From Blastocatellia bacterium (lineage in GTDB: Bacteria; Acidobacteriota; Blastocatellia; UBA7656): DNA of 64,000 nucleotides. Positions 49,348 to 58,154 of this stretch are shown piece by piece. The stretch lies in the NCBI GenBank assembly GCA_035275065.1, contig DATENM010000014.1, positions 62,001-126,000 of the forward strand, read 5' to 3'. The notes under the pieces were generated by a model. The model was not told the origin of the DNA. It searched no databases and saw nothing but the letters and a program-made list of their open reading frames with translations. Position numbers and translations under genes: made by a program. Numbering within the stretch: position 1 is the first letter of the stretch; the number at the start of each line of letters is the position of its first letter.

Positions 49348-50355
49348 TTAAACCATAACTTCTTCGACCAGGCGGCGCGGCGTGTGTGCCGCTTCCGCAT
49401 CGGCATAGCCCAGCCGGAACGGTTGCTGTGCAACACCATTCGCAAGCGGTAACAGGCCCGGCAGCTGGTCGCGGGTTGCCGGCACCGCGACCAGTTGGCT
49501 GAGCGGTTGCAACCGCAGGCCGAGCGCCGTCGCCGTCAGATAAATGCGCTCGAAGGACTGGCCGACCATCACCTGCGAGCGGCGGGCGTTTTCTTGCGAG
49601 CCGAGCAGGCCGAATACCGGCGCATTCATCAACACCTCGGCATCAGGCTTCGCGGCAAACCCGCCGAGGTTGAGGTAGCCTGAGGCCAACTGCGCCAGCT
49701 TCGCCAGCAACCACGGCGTCCCGAAGGCCCCTTCACCGATCCAGTAATCCAACTCTTCGCGGAATCCGCGGTCGGCGAACTGGTAGGCGTCGGCACGATT
49801 CGTCAGACAATCAATCCGCCGCTTGATTCCAGGATCATCCGTCAGGTAGAGCGTGACGCCTTCTTCGACGACGGCGGCGCGCAGGCGTTCGAGGTCGGCA
49901 GCGGCGACGGCGCGCGCTTCATAGCGTTTGTGGTTGGTGTGCCGGCTGTTGATAGCGGCAAAGAGCTCGGGCGGGCGGAAGGGCGCGGGCCGCCCATCGG
50001 CCAGGAACTCGATGGCGGCGACCAGTTGCAGGTTCGACGGCTCCGGGAAGTAAGTCACCTGATGGCAGTAGCCGAAGTGTTCGGCGGCGATCAACAGATT
50101 CTCCAAAGCGCAGCCGAGACTGGTGTATAACTCGCGCTGGTCGGCGTCAGCGACGCGCAGCCAGCGATCTTTGTTGACGAACACGGCGATTTCGTCGTGG
50201 CCAATGGCGAACTTCCACGGCTGCGTATTGTGGCTCGACGGCGCCAGCACCGCGTAACGCAAGAGGAAGGCGAGGCGCTGCTCGGCATCACGGTTGCGCG
50301 GAAAGTTGGACTCCATGACTTGCCAGCTATTGATTTGCAGGTCGTATTTTCTCAC
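49348..50355 (-). CDS. Acg-family (nitroreductase-like) FMN protein
   Basis: A 335-residue protein that begins with GTG at 50355, with aggaga nearby upstream. The segment LAPSSHNTQPWKF near residue 38 is the hallmark of the Acg/Rv2032-type nitroreductase-fold family, which has two half-domains and binds FMN. Other landmarks are INSRHTNHKRYEARAV (about residue 135) and VMVGQSFERIYLTATALGLRLQPLSQ (about 264-289). In mycobacteria the homologue belongs to the hypoxia/dormancy regulon and may sequester flavin. Here it lies upstream of a group of stress genes (Hsp20, USP, PNPOx), giving a similar context. Enzymatic substrate unknown. Confidence 0.88.
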   Translation of the reverse strand: MRKYDLQINSWQVMESNFPRNRDAEQRLAFLLRYAVLAPSSHNTQPWKFAIGHDEIAVFVNKDRWLRVADADQRELYTSLGCALENLLIAAEHFGYCHQVTYFPEPSNLQLVAAIEFLADGRPAPFRPPELFAAINSRHTNHKRYEARAVAAADLERLRAAVVEEGVTLYLTDDPGIKRRIDCLTNRADAYQFADRGFREELDYWIGEGAFGTPWLLAKLAQLASGYLNLGGFAAKPDAEVLMNAPVFGLLGSQENARRSQVMVGQSFERIYLTATALGLRLQPLSQLVAVPATRDQLPGLLPLANGVAQQPFRLGYADAEAAHTPRRLVEEVMV

Positions 50356-51187
50356 CGGCCTATTCTCCTGAAGGGCAGCTGCGAGGCTCTAAGGCAAGCC
50401 GTATTCCGCTTGGCGACGGCGCTGCCGAATGAGCGGGCCTCGCGTCATTCATGCCGGTCTTCTTGTCGCAAAATGTCTCGCCACTGAGGCAAGAGCAACC
50501 GCCAGGCTCGCACACAGGTGGGTGAGAAGAGCCATCATTGCCACAATGGCTCGCGGAATATTACACAGCCGGTGTGTAAAACTTCCCGCACATTTAAGCG
50601 GCGGAATAACCGTAGCCGAATAAGTCCCTAGAAATACCGCGACCACGCCAGTCGCCGAGCAGGCATAAAGCTTGCTTCAAAATCATGGTTCGCGGAGCTA
50701 TGTTCAATTGTGACTCGCAAGCGACCCGGCTTAGCCAGGGGGTAATTGTCACATGACGATCAGAAACGAGGCTGACGTAAAAAGCAACGTCGGGGCAGCC
50801 GGCGGCCACTCCGGTCGCGCCGCCCTTCCTTTCATTCCCAGGCTGGATAAATGGATCCAATGGCGAGCAGAAAAGCTGCAAGGCGTGCGGCAAGAGATCA
50901 TCGCCAGGACCCGACCGGCGCACAACTCCAAACCGGCTGAACGGGCGCGGGCCGCAGGGCGCGGCTGATGTCGCCCGGCCAAAACATTTCTTAACCCACG
51001 GGGCGGTTTCGCGGCGCTTGCCAGAAGCCGCTGCCGACATCAAACGTCCACCGCGCGCCGCCGAGCGCGCCCCCTTATAACTCAGGCAAGCTGATTGATC
51101 GGTCCGCAACCATCCCGCCTCGCCATGCGGCTCGGAGCTGCCGAGCGATGTTGTTGACCGTCTGTTCTTCAGAAAGGAGTAAACACG
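50356..51187. other. Long intergenic region between acg-like and hsp20-like genes
   Basis: These 832 bases lie between divergent genes and should carry both promoters. Two small palindromes are visible: gagccat/atggctc at 50529-50552 and ttacaca-gccgg-tgtgtaa at 50561-50579, either of which could be an operator. A stem gctcgg/ccgagc lies at about 51130-51146 in the likely hsp20 leader. A plus-strand frame at 50753-50968 has no ribosome binding site or recognisable protein and is not called. Confidence 0.45.
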
Positions 51188-51709
51188 ATGCAACCAGCCC
51201 AAGAGCTACAACCCATCCATCCGATCATCGTCGAGGCCGTGACGCTATTCAATCGGATGGAAGAGATTCAACAGGAGATTGCCCGCCAGGCTTACGCGCT
51301 GTTCGAGGCGCGGGGCGGCGAGCACGGGCATGACTTCGATGACTGGGCCGCCGCCGAAGCCGAGCTGCTAGCGCCAGTCGCTATCGAAAAAAACGAAACC
51401 GAGGACAAGCTGGAAGTGACTGCCGAGGTCCCCGGCTTCAACGAAACAGAGATCGAGGTCGCCGTCGAGCCGCGCCGCCTCTTCCTGAGCGGCAAGCAGG
51501 AGAGGACCAACGCGGCGGACCCTGCCGACACAGAGGCCACCGAGCGACAGACGAAGATGTTTTTCCGGGTCATCGATCTGCCCGCAGAGATTGACACCGC
51601 GCAGGCCAAAGCGCGCTTCAAAGATGGCCGCCTGACGCTGACCTTGCCCAGGCTCAAGGGAGAAGCCATCGCCGACAAGAAGCCGGCTGCCGAGATACCC
51701 ATCGAATAA
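51188..51709 (+). CDS. Hsp20/alpha-crystallin family small heat-shock protein
   Basis: A 173-residue ATP-independent chaperone. After an N-terminal helical segment (FNRMEEIQQEIARQAYALFE), residues about 60-160 are the alpha-crystallin domain: LEVTAEVPGFNETEIEVAV, LFLSGKQE and FKDGRLTLTLPR, with the A-x-x-x-n-G-x-L core motif. The C-terminal IPIE supplies an IxI-like anchor for oligomerisation. It has a strong ribosome binding site (aaaggag). It starts the plus-strand half of the stress-gene group. The dispersed palindromic repeat follows 33 bases after its stop. Confidence 0.95.
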   Translation: MQPAQELQPIHPIIVEAVTLFNRMEEIQQEIARQAYALFEARGGEHGHDFDDWAAAEAELLAPVAIEKNETEDKLEVTAEVPGFNETEIEVAVEPRRLFLSGKQERTNAADPADTEATERQTKMFFRVIDLPAEIDTAQAKARFKDGRLTLTLPRLKGEAIADKKPAAEIPIE

Positions 51710-52140
51710 ATCATCACTCCCTGAGAGGAGAGGCCAGAGGCTAGAGCGGTTTTCGATTGTGGTTGCCCTGTGGCGCAATCTGTTAGATTGCGCTAGCCAG
51801 TGCGCAATCTAACAGATTGCGCCACACCCGATTGAAAAACGCTTTAGGCCCCTGGCCGCTTGCCGCAATTCCCTTCCTTCGTGAGATTTCCCGCAGCCGT
51901 GTGGGGAAGTTTGCGCTGCCGCGGCGCGGCGAATCCGGCGAAAACCTTGAAAAACAAGGCCGAGCGGGCTGGCATAGGTGTTGCCCAACTAGGAAACTGG
52001 CGCCGCTCGAAGCCGCAGGGTGAGCCTTTGTAGCCATCTCGACAGGCACCCGCCTGGGCATTGAGCGCGGCGTGATGTAGATCAGACCGGCAATTGGCAA
52101 GTCATCGCGGGCGCAGAAACCGACAGACGGGAGAGAGGCG
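51710..52140. other. Intergenic region carrying dispersed repeat copy B
   Basis: These 431 bases contain repeat copy B (51743-51848). Beyond it is unremarkable sequence that should hold the promoter of the next small gene, whose ribosome binding site gggagaga lies at the end. No gene recognised. Confidence 0.5.
51743..51848. repeat. Dispersed palindromic repeat, copy B (most complete)
   Basis: It begins agagcggttttcgat and contains two adjacent hairpins, gcgcaatctgttagattgcgc and gcgcaatctaacagattgcgc. These are also complementary to each other, so the unit can fold as two hairpins or one long one. It ends gattgaaaaacgctttag. The terminal agagcgg/ccgctct motifs are inverted between ends, as in small REP/MITE elements. 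Confidence 0.85.
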
Positions 52141-52509
52141 ATGTTAGTTGAATTAAGCACAAACCCGGCTGGTTATCTACGAGCGGCGTTCCGCTTCTCT
52201 GAGCCGCGCTCGATGCGCGTCGAGCTCGACATCAGCATGATCGGCGATGATAACCATGACGCCACGACGACGCTGGCCAGCATCCGCCGGCTGATTGACG
52301 ACAGCAGTCATTCGCTCGCTTCACACGAGCAATGCGGCGAGTGCAACTGGTATGGATTGATGGCGCTGGTGCGCCGTTGCCACGAGCAGGCGCGCGCCCT
52401 GTCAACTCACGTCATGACGACCGTGCATATCGAGGACGAGGAAGACGAAGAGATCATCGCCGCTACGAGCAAGCCGGCTCACCGCATCAACAAATTCGCC
52501 CGCCCTTAG
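52141..52509 (+). CDS. Small protein of unknown function
   Basis: A 122-residue protein, not recognised. The ribosome binding site gggagaga supports the ATG at 52141. The sequence begins with beta-like segments (MLVELSTNPAGYLRAAFRF). It then has a central Asp/Thr-rich helix (DATTTLASIRRLIDDSS) and a pair of cysteines in EQCGECNW, and ends with an acidic run (IEDEEDEEII). The CxxC could bind a metal or form a disulfide. It sits between hsp20 and a convergent hybrid kinase within the stress-gene group; its stop codon overlaps the start of repeat copy C. Confidence 0.6.
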   Translation: MLVELSTNPAGYLRAAFRFSEPRSMRVELDISMIGDDNHDATTTLASIRRLIDDSSHSLASHEQCGECNWYGLMALVRRCHEQARALSTHVMTTVHIEDEEDEEIIAATSKPAHRINKFARP

Positions 52510-52582
52510 AGCAGTTTTCAAATGGATGTAGCGCAATCTAACCGCATTGCGCTACTAGGCAAACGCAATTGAAATCCGCTCA
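52508..52582. repeat. Dispersed palindromic repeat, copy C
   Basis: Begins agagcagttttcaaatggat, contains gcgcaatctaaccgcattgcgc, and ends caattgaaatccgctca. It fills the whole space between two convergent genes, and its ends overlap both stop codons (52507-52509 and 52580-52582). Confidence 0.85.
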
Positions 52583-54544
52583 AGCGCGCCCCAGCATTTC
52601 GGCAATCGCTTTTAAGAGTCTTTCTGCCGTGTAAGGTTTCGACAGGAAGATTTTGACGCCCGCCTGGGTGGCTTCGTGGTGCCTGCCGTTTTCGGTCAGG
52701 CCGCTTGAGGCGATGATGCGCACCTGCGGGTTGATCTTTTGCAGCGCCCGAATGGTCGCCGCGCCATCGAGGTACGGCATCATCATGTCTGTGAGCACGA
52801 CCTGAATGAGGTCTTTGTTCTGCGCGTACTGGGCGATGGCTTCGGTGCCGTCGCTGGCGGTCAGCACGCGATAGCCGAAGGCTTCGAGCGTACTCTTGGT
52901 GATTTCGCGAATGGCCATCTCGTCATCCACCACCAGCACGACCTCGCCCTGCCCCACAGGCATATCCGACTGCGCCTCTTCCAGCACCTGACTCTGGCCG
53001 ACCGTGATGGCCGGCAGGAAGATGCGGAACTGCGTGCCGCGGTCGATCTCGCTGTAGACGTTGATGAAGCCGCCGTGGCCGCGCACGATGCCCGAGACCG
53101 TCGAAAGCCCCAGCCCTGTGCCCTTGCCGTGTTCCTTGGTCGTAAAGAAGGGCTCGAAGATTTTATCGATGATGTGCGGCGGGATGCCTGTGCCGGTATC
53201 GGCGACGGTGATGACGGCGTAACGTCCCGGCCTCGCCTCAAGGTGCATGCGCGCATAATTCTCGTCGAGGTAAGTGTTCTCGACCTTGATGCTCAGCTTG
53301 CCGCCGTCGGGCATCGAGTCGCGGGCGTTGACGCAGAGGTTCATCAACACCTGATGAATCTGCGTCGCATCGCCGAGAATCGGCCACATCTCTTCGGGGG
53401 TATCGTAGGTCACCTCAATCGATTTCGGCAGCGTCTCGCGCAGAATCTTGACGATCTCTTTGACCAGATGGCGCGGCTGCAAGGTGATATGCTCGCCGGT
53501 GACGCCGCGCGCGAACGACAGCACCTGCTTGACCATGTCGGCGCCACGCTCGGCGTTGATCAGCAAGGTGCGGAGCATCTGCTGGCTATCGGCGTCGCGG
53601 GCGCGGCGCTGCAACAACTGCACCGCCATGAGGATCGGCGCAAGGATATTATTCAAGTCATGGGCGATGCCGCCGGCCAGGGTGCCCAGGCTTTCCATGC
53701 GCTGGGCGCGCAGGAACTGGGTTTCGAGCTTCTTGCGCTCGGTGATATCGGTGTTGATCGCCAGCACGGATTTCGGCTTGCCGTCTTCGGCGCGCACCAG
53801 CGTCCAGCGCGCCTCGGCGATCTTTTCCGTGCCGTCACGGGTGCCGTGGCGCATCTCGCCCATCCACTCGCCGCGCGCCATCAACACCAGCATGGCCCTG
53901 TTGTATTCGTCCGTGCCTTTGGCGTAGAGCAACTGCCGCACGTCGCGGCCCAGGACTTCATCAACCGCCCAGCCGTAGATGCGCTCGGCGCTCTTGTTCC
54001 AGAAAAGCACGCGGCCTTCGAGGTCGCGCACGAGAATCGCGTCCTGCGCGTGATCGAGCAGGGCGGCCTGCTCGCGCAGCCGCGCCTCGGTCTCGACGCG
54101 TTGCGTCAGGTCGCGCAGGATGACGGTGTAGAGCCGCTGGCCGCCGGCCTCGATGTAAGAGATCGAGGCTTCGATGGGAAACTCTTCGCCGGTGCGGCGC
54201 AGCCCGTAAATGGCGCCGAGCGCACCCATGCGCCGTTTGGTGACGTGCGTTGCGCCGAAGTTCGGCACATGCGTCTGGTGCGCGGCGCGGTAACGCTCAG
54301 GAATGAAACGGTCAATAGACTGGCCGAGGGCGTCGTCCGCCGAAACGCGAAACATCTTTTCAGCGGCGCTGTTGAAGAGGACGATGCGCTGCGCGGAATC
54401 TATGGTGATAATCGCGTCCATCGCCGAGGCGATGATGCTGTAGAGGGTTTCGCTATCGAGCGCCGCGCGCCGCTTCGGCTCGCTGAGGGCTTCGGGCATT
54501 CCGACCTGAGGCGAGGAATTCAGGGCGGTCGTCTCTTCTCCCAT
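52580..54544 (-). CDS. PAS-PAS hybrid histidine kinase with C-terminal receiver
   Basis: A 654-residue cytoplasmic sensor; the start [10 protein letters not shown] at 54544 follows ggaggctacga. Two PAS domains are seen: about 30-150 ([21 protein letters not shown]) and about 155-275 ([21 protein letters not shown]). A HisKA helix follows, with phospho-His in [14 protein letters not shown], and an HATPase_c domain with [24 protein letters not shown] and [11 protein letters not shown]. The last 120 residues are a receiver (VLVVDDE, Asp in [13 protein letters not shown]). The absence of membrane helices and the PAS pair suggest sensing of redox, oxygen or a small molecule. The NtrC regulator 1.4 kb away is a possible output (inference). 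Confidence 0.95.
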   Translation of the reverse strand: MGEETTALNSSPQVGMPEALSEPKRRAALDSETLYSIIASAMDAIITIDSAQRIVLFNSAAEKMFRVSADDALGQSIDRFIPERYRAAHQTHVPNFGATHVTKRRMGALGAIYGLRRTGEEFPIEASISYIEAGGQRLYTVILRDLTQRVETEARLREQAALLDHAQDAILVRDLEGRVLFWNKSAERIYGWAVDEVLGRDVRQLLYAKGTDEYNRAMLVLMARGEWMGEMRHGTRDGTEKIAEARWTLVRAEDGKPKSVLAINTDITERKKLETQFLRAQRMESLGTLAGGIAHDLNNILAPILMAVQLLQRRARDADSQQMLRTLLINAERGADMVKQVLSFARGVTGEHITLQPRHLVKEIVKILRETLPKSIEVTYDTPEEMWPILGDATQIHQVLMNLCVNARDSMPDGGKLSIKVENTYLDENYARMHLEARPGRYAVITVADTGTGIPPHIIDKIFEPFFTTKEHGKGTGLGLSTVSGIVRGHGGFINVYSEIDRGTQFRIFLPAITVGQSQVLEEAQSDMPVGQGEVVLVVDDEMAIREITKSTLEAFGYRVLTASDGTEAIAQYAQNKDLIQVVLTDMMMPYLDGAATIRALQKINPQVRIIASSGLTENGRHHEATQAGVKIFLSKPYTAERLLKAIAEMLGRA

Positions 54545-54762
54545 TCGTAGCCTCCGAACCTGACGGTTGCCTGAGCAGATCAAGACGAGAGCCTGTAGAG
54601 GACAGACCGCTTAATCACACTCGCGCCGCGTTGAGCTTCGTTTAATCGCTTGATTGCGCCTGGACAGGGGCCGCGCCCCATGTCTCAGGTCATGGTACAA
54701 AAGCAGCGCGGTTGATACAAGCAGAAGATAATTGAAGATAGGCATCTAAGGGCAGTCGGCGG

Positions 54763-55182
54763 TCAGCTTTCGCAGACGCCGCTCATCTCTTCGACGTGGA
54801 TGCAGAAGACAATGATTGACGATTGCCCGTCATGCACGGGGACGGATTCAACCGGGGTAAGATGTGGAAAGCGGGCCAACAAGCGCTGCACGGCCCGCCG
54901 GCGCTCGTCGGCGTCAGTAATCTCTTCGTAACGACCGAAGGCGATGGCGCTGCGCCAGTTGTATTCATCCTGAATCTCTTCGACCTGCAAGCAGGCGCGC
55001 GGATTCTGGCGCAAGGCGCGAATTTTGTGGCCGACGAACGAATGAACATAGATCGTCGTGCCGTCCAGCATATAGCTGACCGGCACGACGTAAGGCGTGC
55101 CTTGAGCGACACAGCCGAGATGCCCGACGCGGGCAGCTTCGAGCAGCGCCCGCGTCTGGTCAGGGCTCATGGGCCGGATCAT
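54763..55182 (-). CDS. Pyridoxamine 5'-phosphate oxidase-like (PNPOx-like) flavin-binding protein
   Basis: A 139-residue split-barrel protein. The N-terminal [20 protein letters not shown] followed by [14 protein letters not shown] is typical of the NimA/Rv-type PNPOx-like flavin reductases. ACLQVEEI and [13 protein letters not shown] continue the barrel. Family members bind FMN, F420 or haem and reduce diverse small molecules; the substrate here is unknown. The start has gaaaggaaaa upstream. It lies 36 bases after the universal stress protein gene, on the same strand, so the two are probably one transcript. Confidence 0.85.
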   Translation of the reverse strand: MIRPMSPDQTRALLEAARVGHLGCVAQGTPYVVPVSYMLDGTTIYVHSFVGHKIRALRQNPRACLQVEEIQDEYNWRSAIAFGRYEEITDADERRRAVQRLLARFPHLTPVESVPVHDGQSSIIVFCIHVEEMSGVCES

Positions 55183-55218
55183 CTTTTTTCCTTTCTCGCA
55201 CCTGCCGACTGCACCCGT

Positions 55219-55674
55219 TCAATCGTGCTCGGGACCGCGCACGATCTCTACCGAACAGCGCGCGTGCGCCGCCACGGCCTGCGACACAGAGCCGAGCAGC
55301 AGGCGCTTGAAGCCGCTGTAGCCATGCGAGCCGACAACAATCAGATTCGCGCTCCATTGCTCGGCTTCGTCTAAAATAACTTGTTTCGGGTAGCCTTCGT
55401 GAATTTCCGTGGTGAGCTTCAACGACGGCGTGCTGGCTTCCTTGAATCGCAGAACGGCGGCGTCGAGCGCGGCCTGCGCCTGCTTGGTGGCCGCGAGCCG
55501 GGCGTCGTCCCAGTAGTTGTCGGGCAGCACCCATGTCTCGGTCATCATCGTCGCCATCGGCTCGACGACCGAGATGATCTTGACCTCGGTGGCGGCGGGC
55601 CAGGGCCGATGCACGACCTCTTGCACGGCCCGGTCGCTGAAGATGGAACCGTCAATGGCTAACAGGATTTTCAT
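55219..55674 (-). CDS. Universal stress protein (UspA family, ATP-binding type)
   Basis: A 151-residue UspA-fold protein; start [10 protein letters not shown] at 55674 after ggaggtgcgatc. The N-terminal [14 protein letters not shown] and the C-terminal nucleotide-binding motif [17 protein letters not shown] followed by VSQAVAAH fit the G-2x-G-9x-G(S/T) pattern of ATP-binding USPs. Such proteins support survival under hypoxia, starvation and redox stress. The gene is probably the first of a two-gene unit with the PNPOx-like protein. Confidence 0.95.
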   Translation of the reverse strand: MKILLAIDGSIFSDRAVQEVVHRPWPAATEVKIISVVEPMATMMTETWVLPDNYWDDARLAATKQAQAALDAAVLRFKEASTPSLKLTTEIHEGYPKQVILDEAEQWSANLIVVGSHGYSGFKRLLLGSVSQAVAAHARCSVEIVRGPEHD

Positions 55675-55816
55675 GATCGCACCTCCAGAGGCAAAGCGGT
55701 CGAATGCATCATTTGAGCGAGCAAGGTTTGTGCCGCTTAGCGCAGGCTTGAATGGCGTCATTTACGGTGCAGGGATGCGAAATATGGCGACGCCACCGGG
55801 GAGATTTCCACAGCGT

Positions 55817-55905
55817 CGGAGCAGTTTTCAATCAGATGTAGCGCAATCTGTTAGATTGCGCACTGGCTCGCACAATCTAACAGATTGCGCTACATCGGAA
55901 TAATC
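55817..55905. repeat. Dispersed palindromic repeat, copy D
   Basis: Begins cggagcagttttcaatcaga, contains gcgcaatctgttagattgcgc and then an inverse arm cacaatctaacagattgcgc ending near tacatcgg. It lies in the 280-base gap between the NtrC regulator gene and the universal stress protein gene. Confidence 0.85.
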
Positions 55906-55954
55906 GCGGTGCTTGCAAATGCGGTGATGGAAGTCAGGTGCGGTGTCGAGCCAC

Positions 55955-57400
55955 TCAGGCGGTTGGCGGGGCCGCTTCTTCCTGGCCGGCGCTTTCGAGC
56001 TTCTTCAGGCGATAGCGCAACTGGTCGCGCGAGATGCTGAGCAATTCCGCAGCCCGCGTCTGGTTGCCATGACTGAGTTCGAGCGCCTGCTGCACAAGCG
56101 ACATCTCCAGATCATCCAGCACGATACCTTCGGGCGGCAACGTGAAGATCGGCGCCGTTGACTTTGACGGCAGCGCGGCGGCGGGCGCGGCGGCGCTCCT
56201 TTCCGCCTCGTCGTGCGCCAGGCCGCGCGGCAGGTAATGTGGCGTGATGATCTCGCCATCTTCCAAAATCATGACCCGCTCGATGACGTTGCGCAGCTCG
56301 CGGACATTGCCGGGCCAACTGTAGCGCCGGAAGATGTCTAAGACTTCCGGCGTCAGCCCGCGTAGGCGTTTGCGCAGCCGCTCGTTGAAGTAACGAATGT
56401 AATACTCGGCCAGCAGAATCACGTCGTTGCCGCGCTCGCGCAGCGGCGGGATGTCTATCTGAATCACCGACAGCCGGTAGTAGAGGTCGAGACGGAAGCG
56501 GCCCGTGGCGCTCTCGGCTTTGAGGTCACGGTTCGAAGCGACGAGAACCCGCACATCAAGCGGAAGGTCTTTCAAGCCGCCGACGCGGCGGAAGCTGCCC
56601 TCTTCCAACACCCGCAGCAGCTTCGCTTGCAGACTCAATTCCAGCTCGCCGATCTCGTCAAGAAACAGCGTGCCGCCTTCGGCTTGTTCAAACAAGCCTT
56701 CCTTGCGCGCCTTGGCGTCGGTAAACGCGCCCTTCTCATAACCGAACAGCTCGGACTCAATCAGGGTGGCAGGGATAGCGGCGCAGTTGATGGCAATAAA
56801 CGGCGCATTGGCGCGGCGCGAGCCGTAATGGACGGCTTTCGCCACCAGGTCTTTGCCGGTGCCCGATTCGCCCTGCAACAGCACCGAGGAGACTTCGCTG
56901 TCGGCGACCTTGCGCGCCAGCGAGATCATCTCGCGCAGCGACGGCGATTCGCCGATGATCTGGTCAAAGCTGAACTGGCGGGCGCGCTCGCGGCGGTAGC
57001 TGCGCACTTCCTTGCGAAGCGCCTGCGCCTCGATGCCGTTGCGGATGGTGACTTCTAGCTCGTCGAGGCTGACCGGCTTGCCGATGAAATCGTAAGCCCC
57101 GCCGCGCAGCGCGGCGATGGTGTTTTCGATGATGACATCGGCGGTGATCATAATCACCACGGCATCCGCGTCGCGATGTTTGATCTCGCGCAACGCGTCA
57201 ATGCCTGAGCCATCCGGGAGGTTGATGTCGAGCAGCACGATGTCGGGATGCTCGGCGTCAAAGGTAGCAAGCCCCGCGGCCACCGTGCCGGCTTCCGAGA
57301 CGCCATAGCCCCAACTGCGCAGGGCTTCGGTCAGCGTGTAGCGAACCATCTGCTCGTCGTCAACGACCAGTACTCTGTCTTTCGTCCGTCTCTCAGCCAT
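55955..57400 (-). CDS. NtrC-family sigma-54-dependent response regulator
   Basis: A 481-residue enhancer-binding regulator. The receiver (residues about 8-120) has DDE and the phospho-acceptor Asp in [13 protein letters not shown]. The AAA+ domain (about 145-375) has Walker A GESGTGKD, the sigma-54 contact loop as GAFTDA instead of the classic GAFTGA, Walker [13 protein letters not shown], and [10 protein letters not shown]. The C-terminal Fis helix-turn-helix is [20 protein letters not shown]. It should activate sigma-54 promoters on phosphorylation, perhaps by the hybrid kinase nearby. Asp at the GAFTGA fourth position occurs in functional family members, so loss of activity should not be assumed. 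Confidence 0.95.
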   Translation of the reverse strand: MAERRTKDRVLVVDDEQMVRYTLTEALRSWGYGVSEAGTVAAGLATFDAEHPDIVLLDINLPDGSGIDALREIKHRDADAVVIMITADVIIENTIAALRGGAYDFIGKPVSLDELEVTIRNGIEAQALRKEVRSYRRERARQFSFDQIIGESPSLREMISLARKVADSEVSSVLLQGESGTGKDLVAKAVHYGSRRANAPFIAINCAAIPATLIESELFGYEKGAFTDAKARKEGLFEQAEGGTLFLDEIGELELSLQAKLLRVLEEGSFRRVGGLKDLPLDVRVLVASNRDLKAESATGRFRLDLYYRLSVIQIDIPPLRERGNDVILLAEYYIRYFNERLRKRLRGLTPEVLDIFRRYSWPGNVRELRNVIERVMILEDGEIITPHYLPRGLAHDEAERSAAAPAAALPSKSTAPIFTLPPEGIVLDDLEMSLVQQALELSHGNQTRAAELLSISRDQLRYRLKKLESAGQEEAAPPTA

Positions 57401-57567
57401 TCAGCCTGCCTCGAATCGAGAATCGCGCAGCCGTGTGCATCATAGCAGCGCCGCAAACCCGATCACAAGAATGCGCGCCGCGCAGCCTGCGCGATTGAAA
57501 TCATTTGACACGCCGCATTGTGCGGCAAATAATCGCTACCATCCGAAGAGAGGGAGAACGACGCACT

Positions 57568-58056
57568 ATGCCCAAGTTTTGCCCGCGATGCGGCACGGCT
57601 GTAGAGGGGACGGCGCAATTCTGTCGCGCTTGCGGCAGCACCTTGCCCGCCACGCAAGCCACCTCTGATCAACCAACCACGGAATATCCGCCGAGCTTTG
57701 AGCAATCACAGCAGAGCTATCCGCCGACCTACGTGCCGCCTGCCGGTTATCCGCCGACCACGCAGAGTTACCCGTCGCCATACAACTACGCACAGCCGGG
57801 CGCCAAGCCCGCGGGCGCCGACAAGAAGCTCGCCGCCGGGCTGTGCGGCATTCTCATCGGCAGCCTCGGCGTTCATAAGTTCATCCTCGGCTACAACAAC
57901 GAAGGCATGATCATGCTGCTGGTGACGCTACTGACGTGCGGGCTGGGCGCCATCGTCACCAGCCTCATCGGCATAATCGAAGGCATCATCTACCTGACCA
58001 AGAGCGACGAAGATTTCGTCAACACCTACGTGCTGAACAAAAAGGGATGGTTCTGA
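57568..58056 (+). CDS. Zinc-ribbon plus TM2-domain membrane protein
   Basis: A 162-residue protein; the ATG at 57568 follows agggagaacg. Residues 3-24 are a zinc ribbon with two CxxC knuckles (FCPRCGTAVEG, FCRACGSTLP). A Pro/Tyr/Gln-rich linker follows (YPPTYVPPAGYPPTTQSYPS). Residues about 88-150 are a TM2 domain with two helices and the GSLGVHKFILGYNNEGMIM motif. TM2 proteins of this form are widespread and of unknown role. The gene ends near a heptad hairpin that separates it from the convergent GH3 gene. Confidence 0.9.
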   Translation: MPKFCPRCGTAVEGTAQFCRACGSTLPATQATSDQPTTEYPPSFEQSQQSYPPTYVPPAGYPPTTQSYPSPYNYAQPGAKPAGADKKLAAGLCGILIGSLGVHKFILGYNNEGMIMLLVTLLTCGLGAIVTSLIGIIEGIIYLTKSDEDFVNTYVLNKKGWF

Positions 58057-58070
58057 CCCGCCTGCGGCGG

Positions 58071-58154
58071 GAAGTAAAAAGTAAAAAGTAAAAAGGCAAA
58101 AGTAGAGACATCCATCTGCCTTACTTTTTACTTTTTACTTTTTACTTTTGCCTT
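58071..58154. repeat. Heptad hairpin (aaaagta type, second copy)
   Basis: Tandem gtaaaaa/ggcaaaa heptads at 58071-58103 pair with the complementary arm at 58118-58154. The same heptad sequence is used at 32781-32920. The right arm encodes the last few residues (GKSKK) and the stop codon of the GH3 gene. Confidence 0.9.

Noticed and set aside
50753..50968. A 71-residue open frame in the long gap before hsp20
   Set aside because: No ribosome binding site, no recognisable motif, ordinary chance length for this GC content.
52739..54550. A 603-codon open frame on the plus strand opposite the hybrid kinase gene
   Set aside because: It is the antisense shadow of a GC-rich gene with PAS, HisKA and HATPase motifs on the minus strand; its own translation is low-complexity and matches no family.
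56711..56740. GAFTDA in the NtrC-type regulator as a broken sigma-54 contact loop
   Set aside because: Asp at this place is seen in working family members; not enough to call loss of function.
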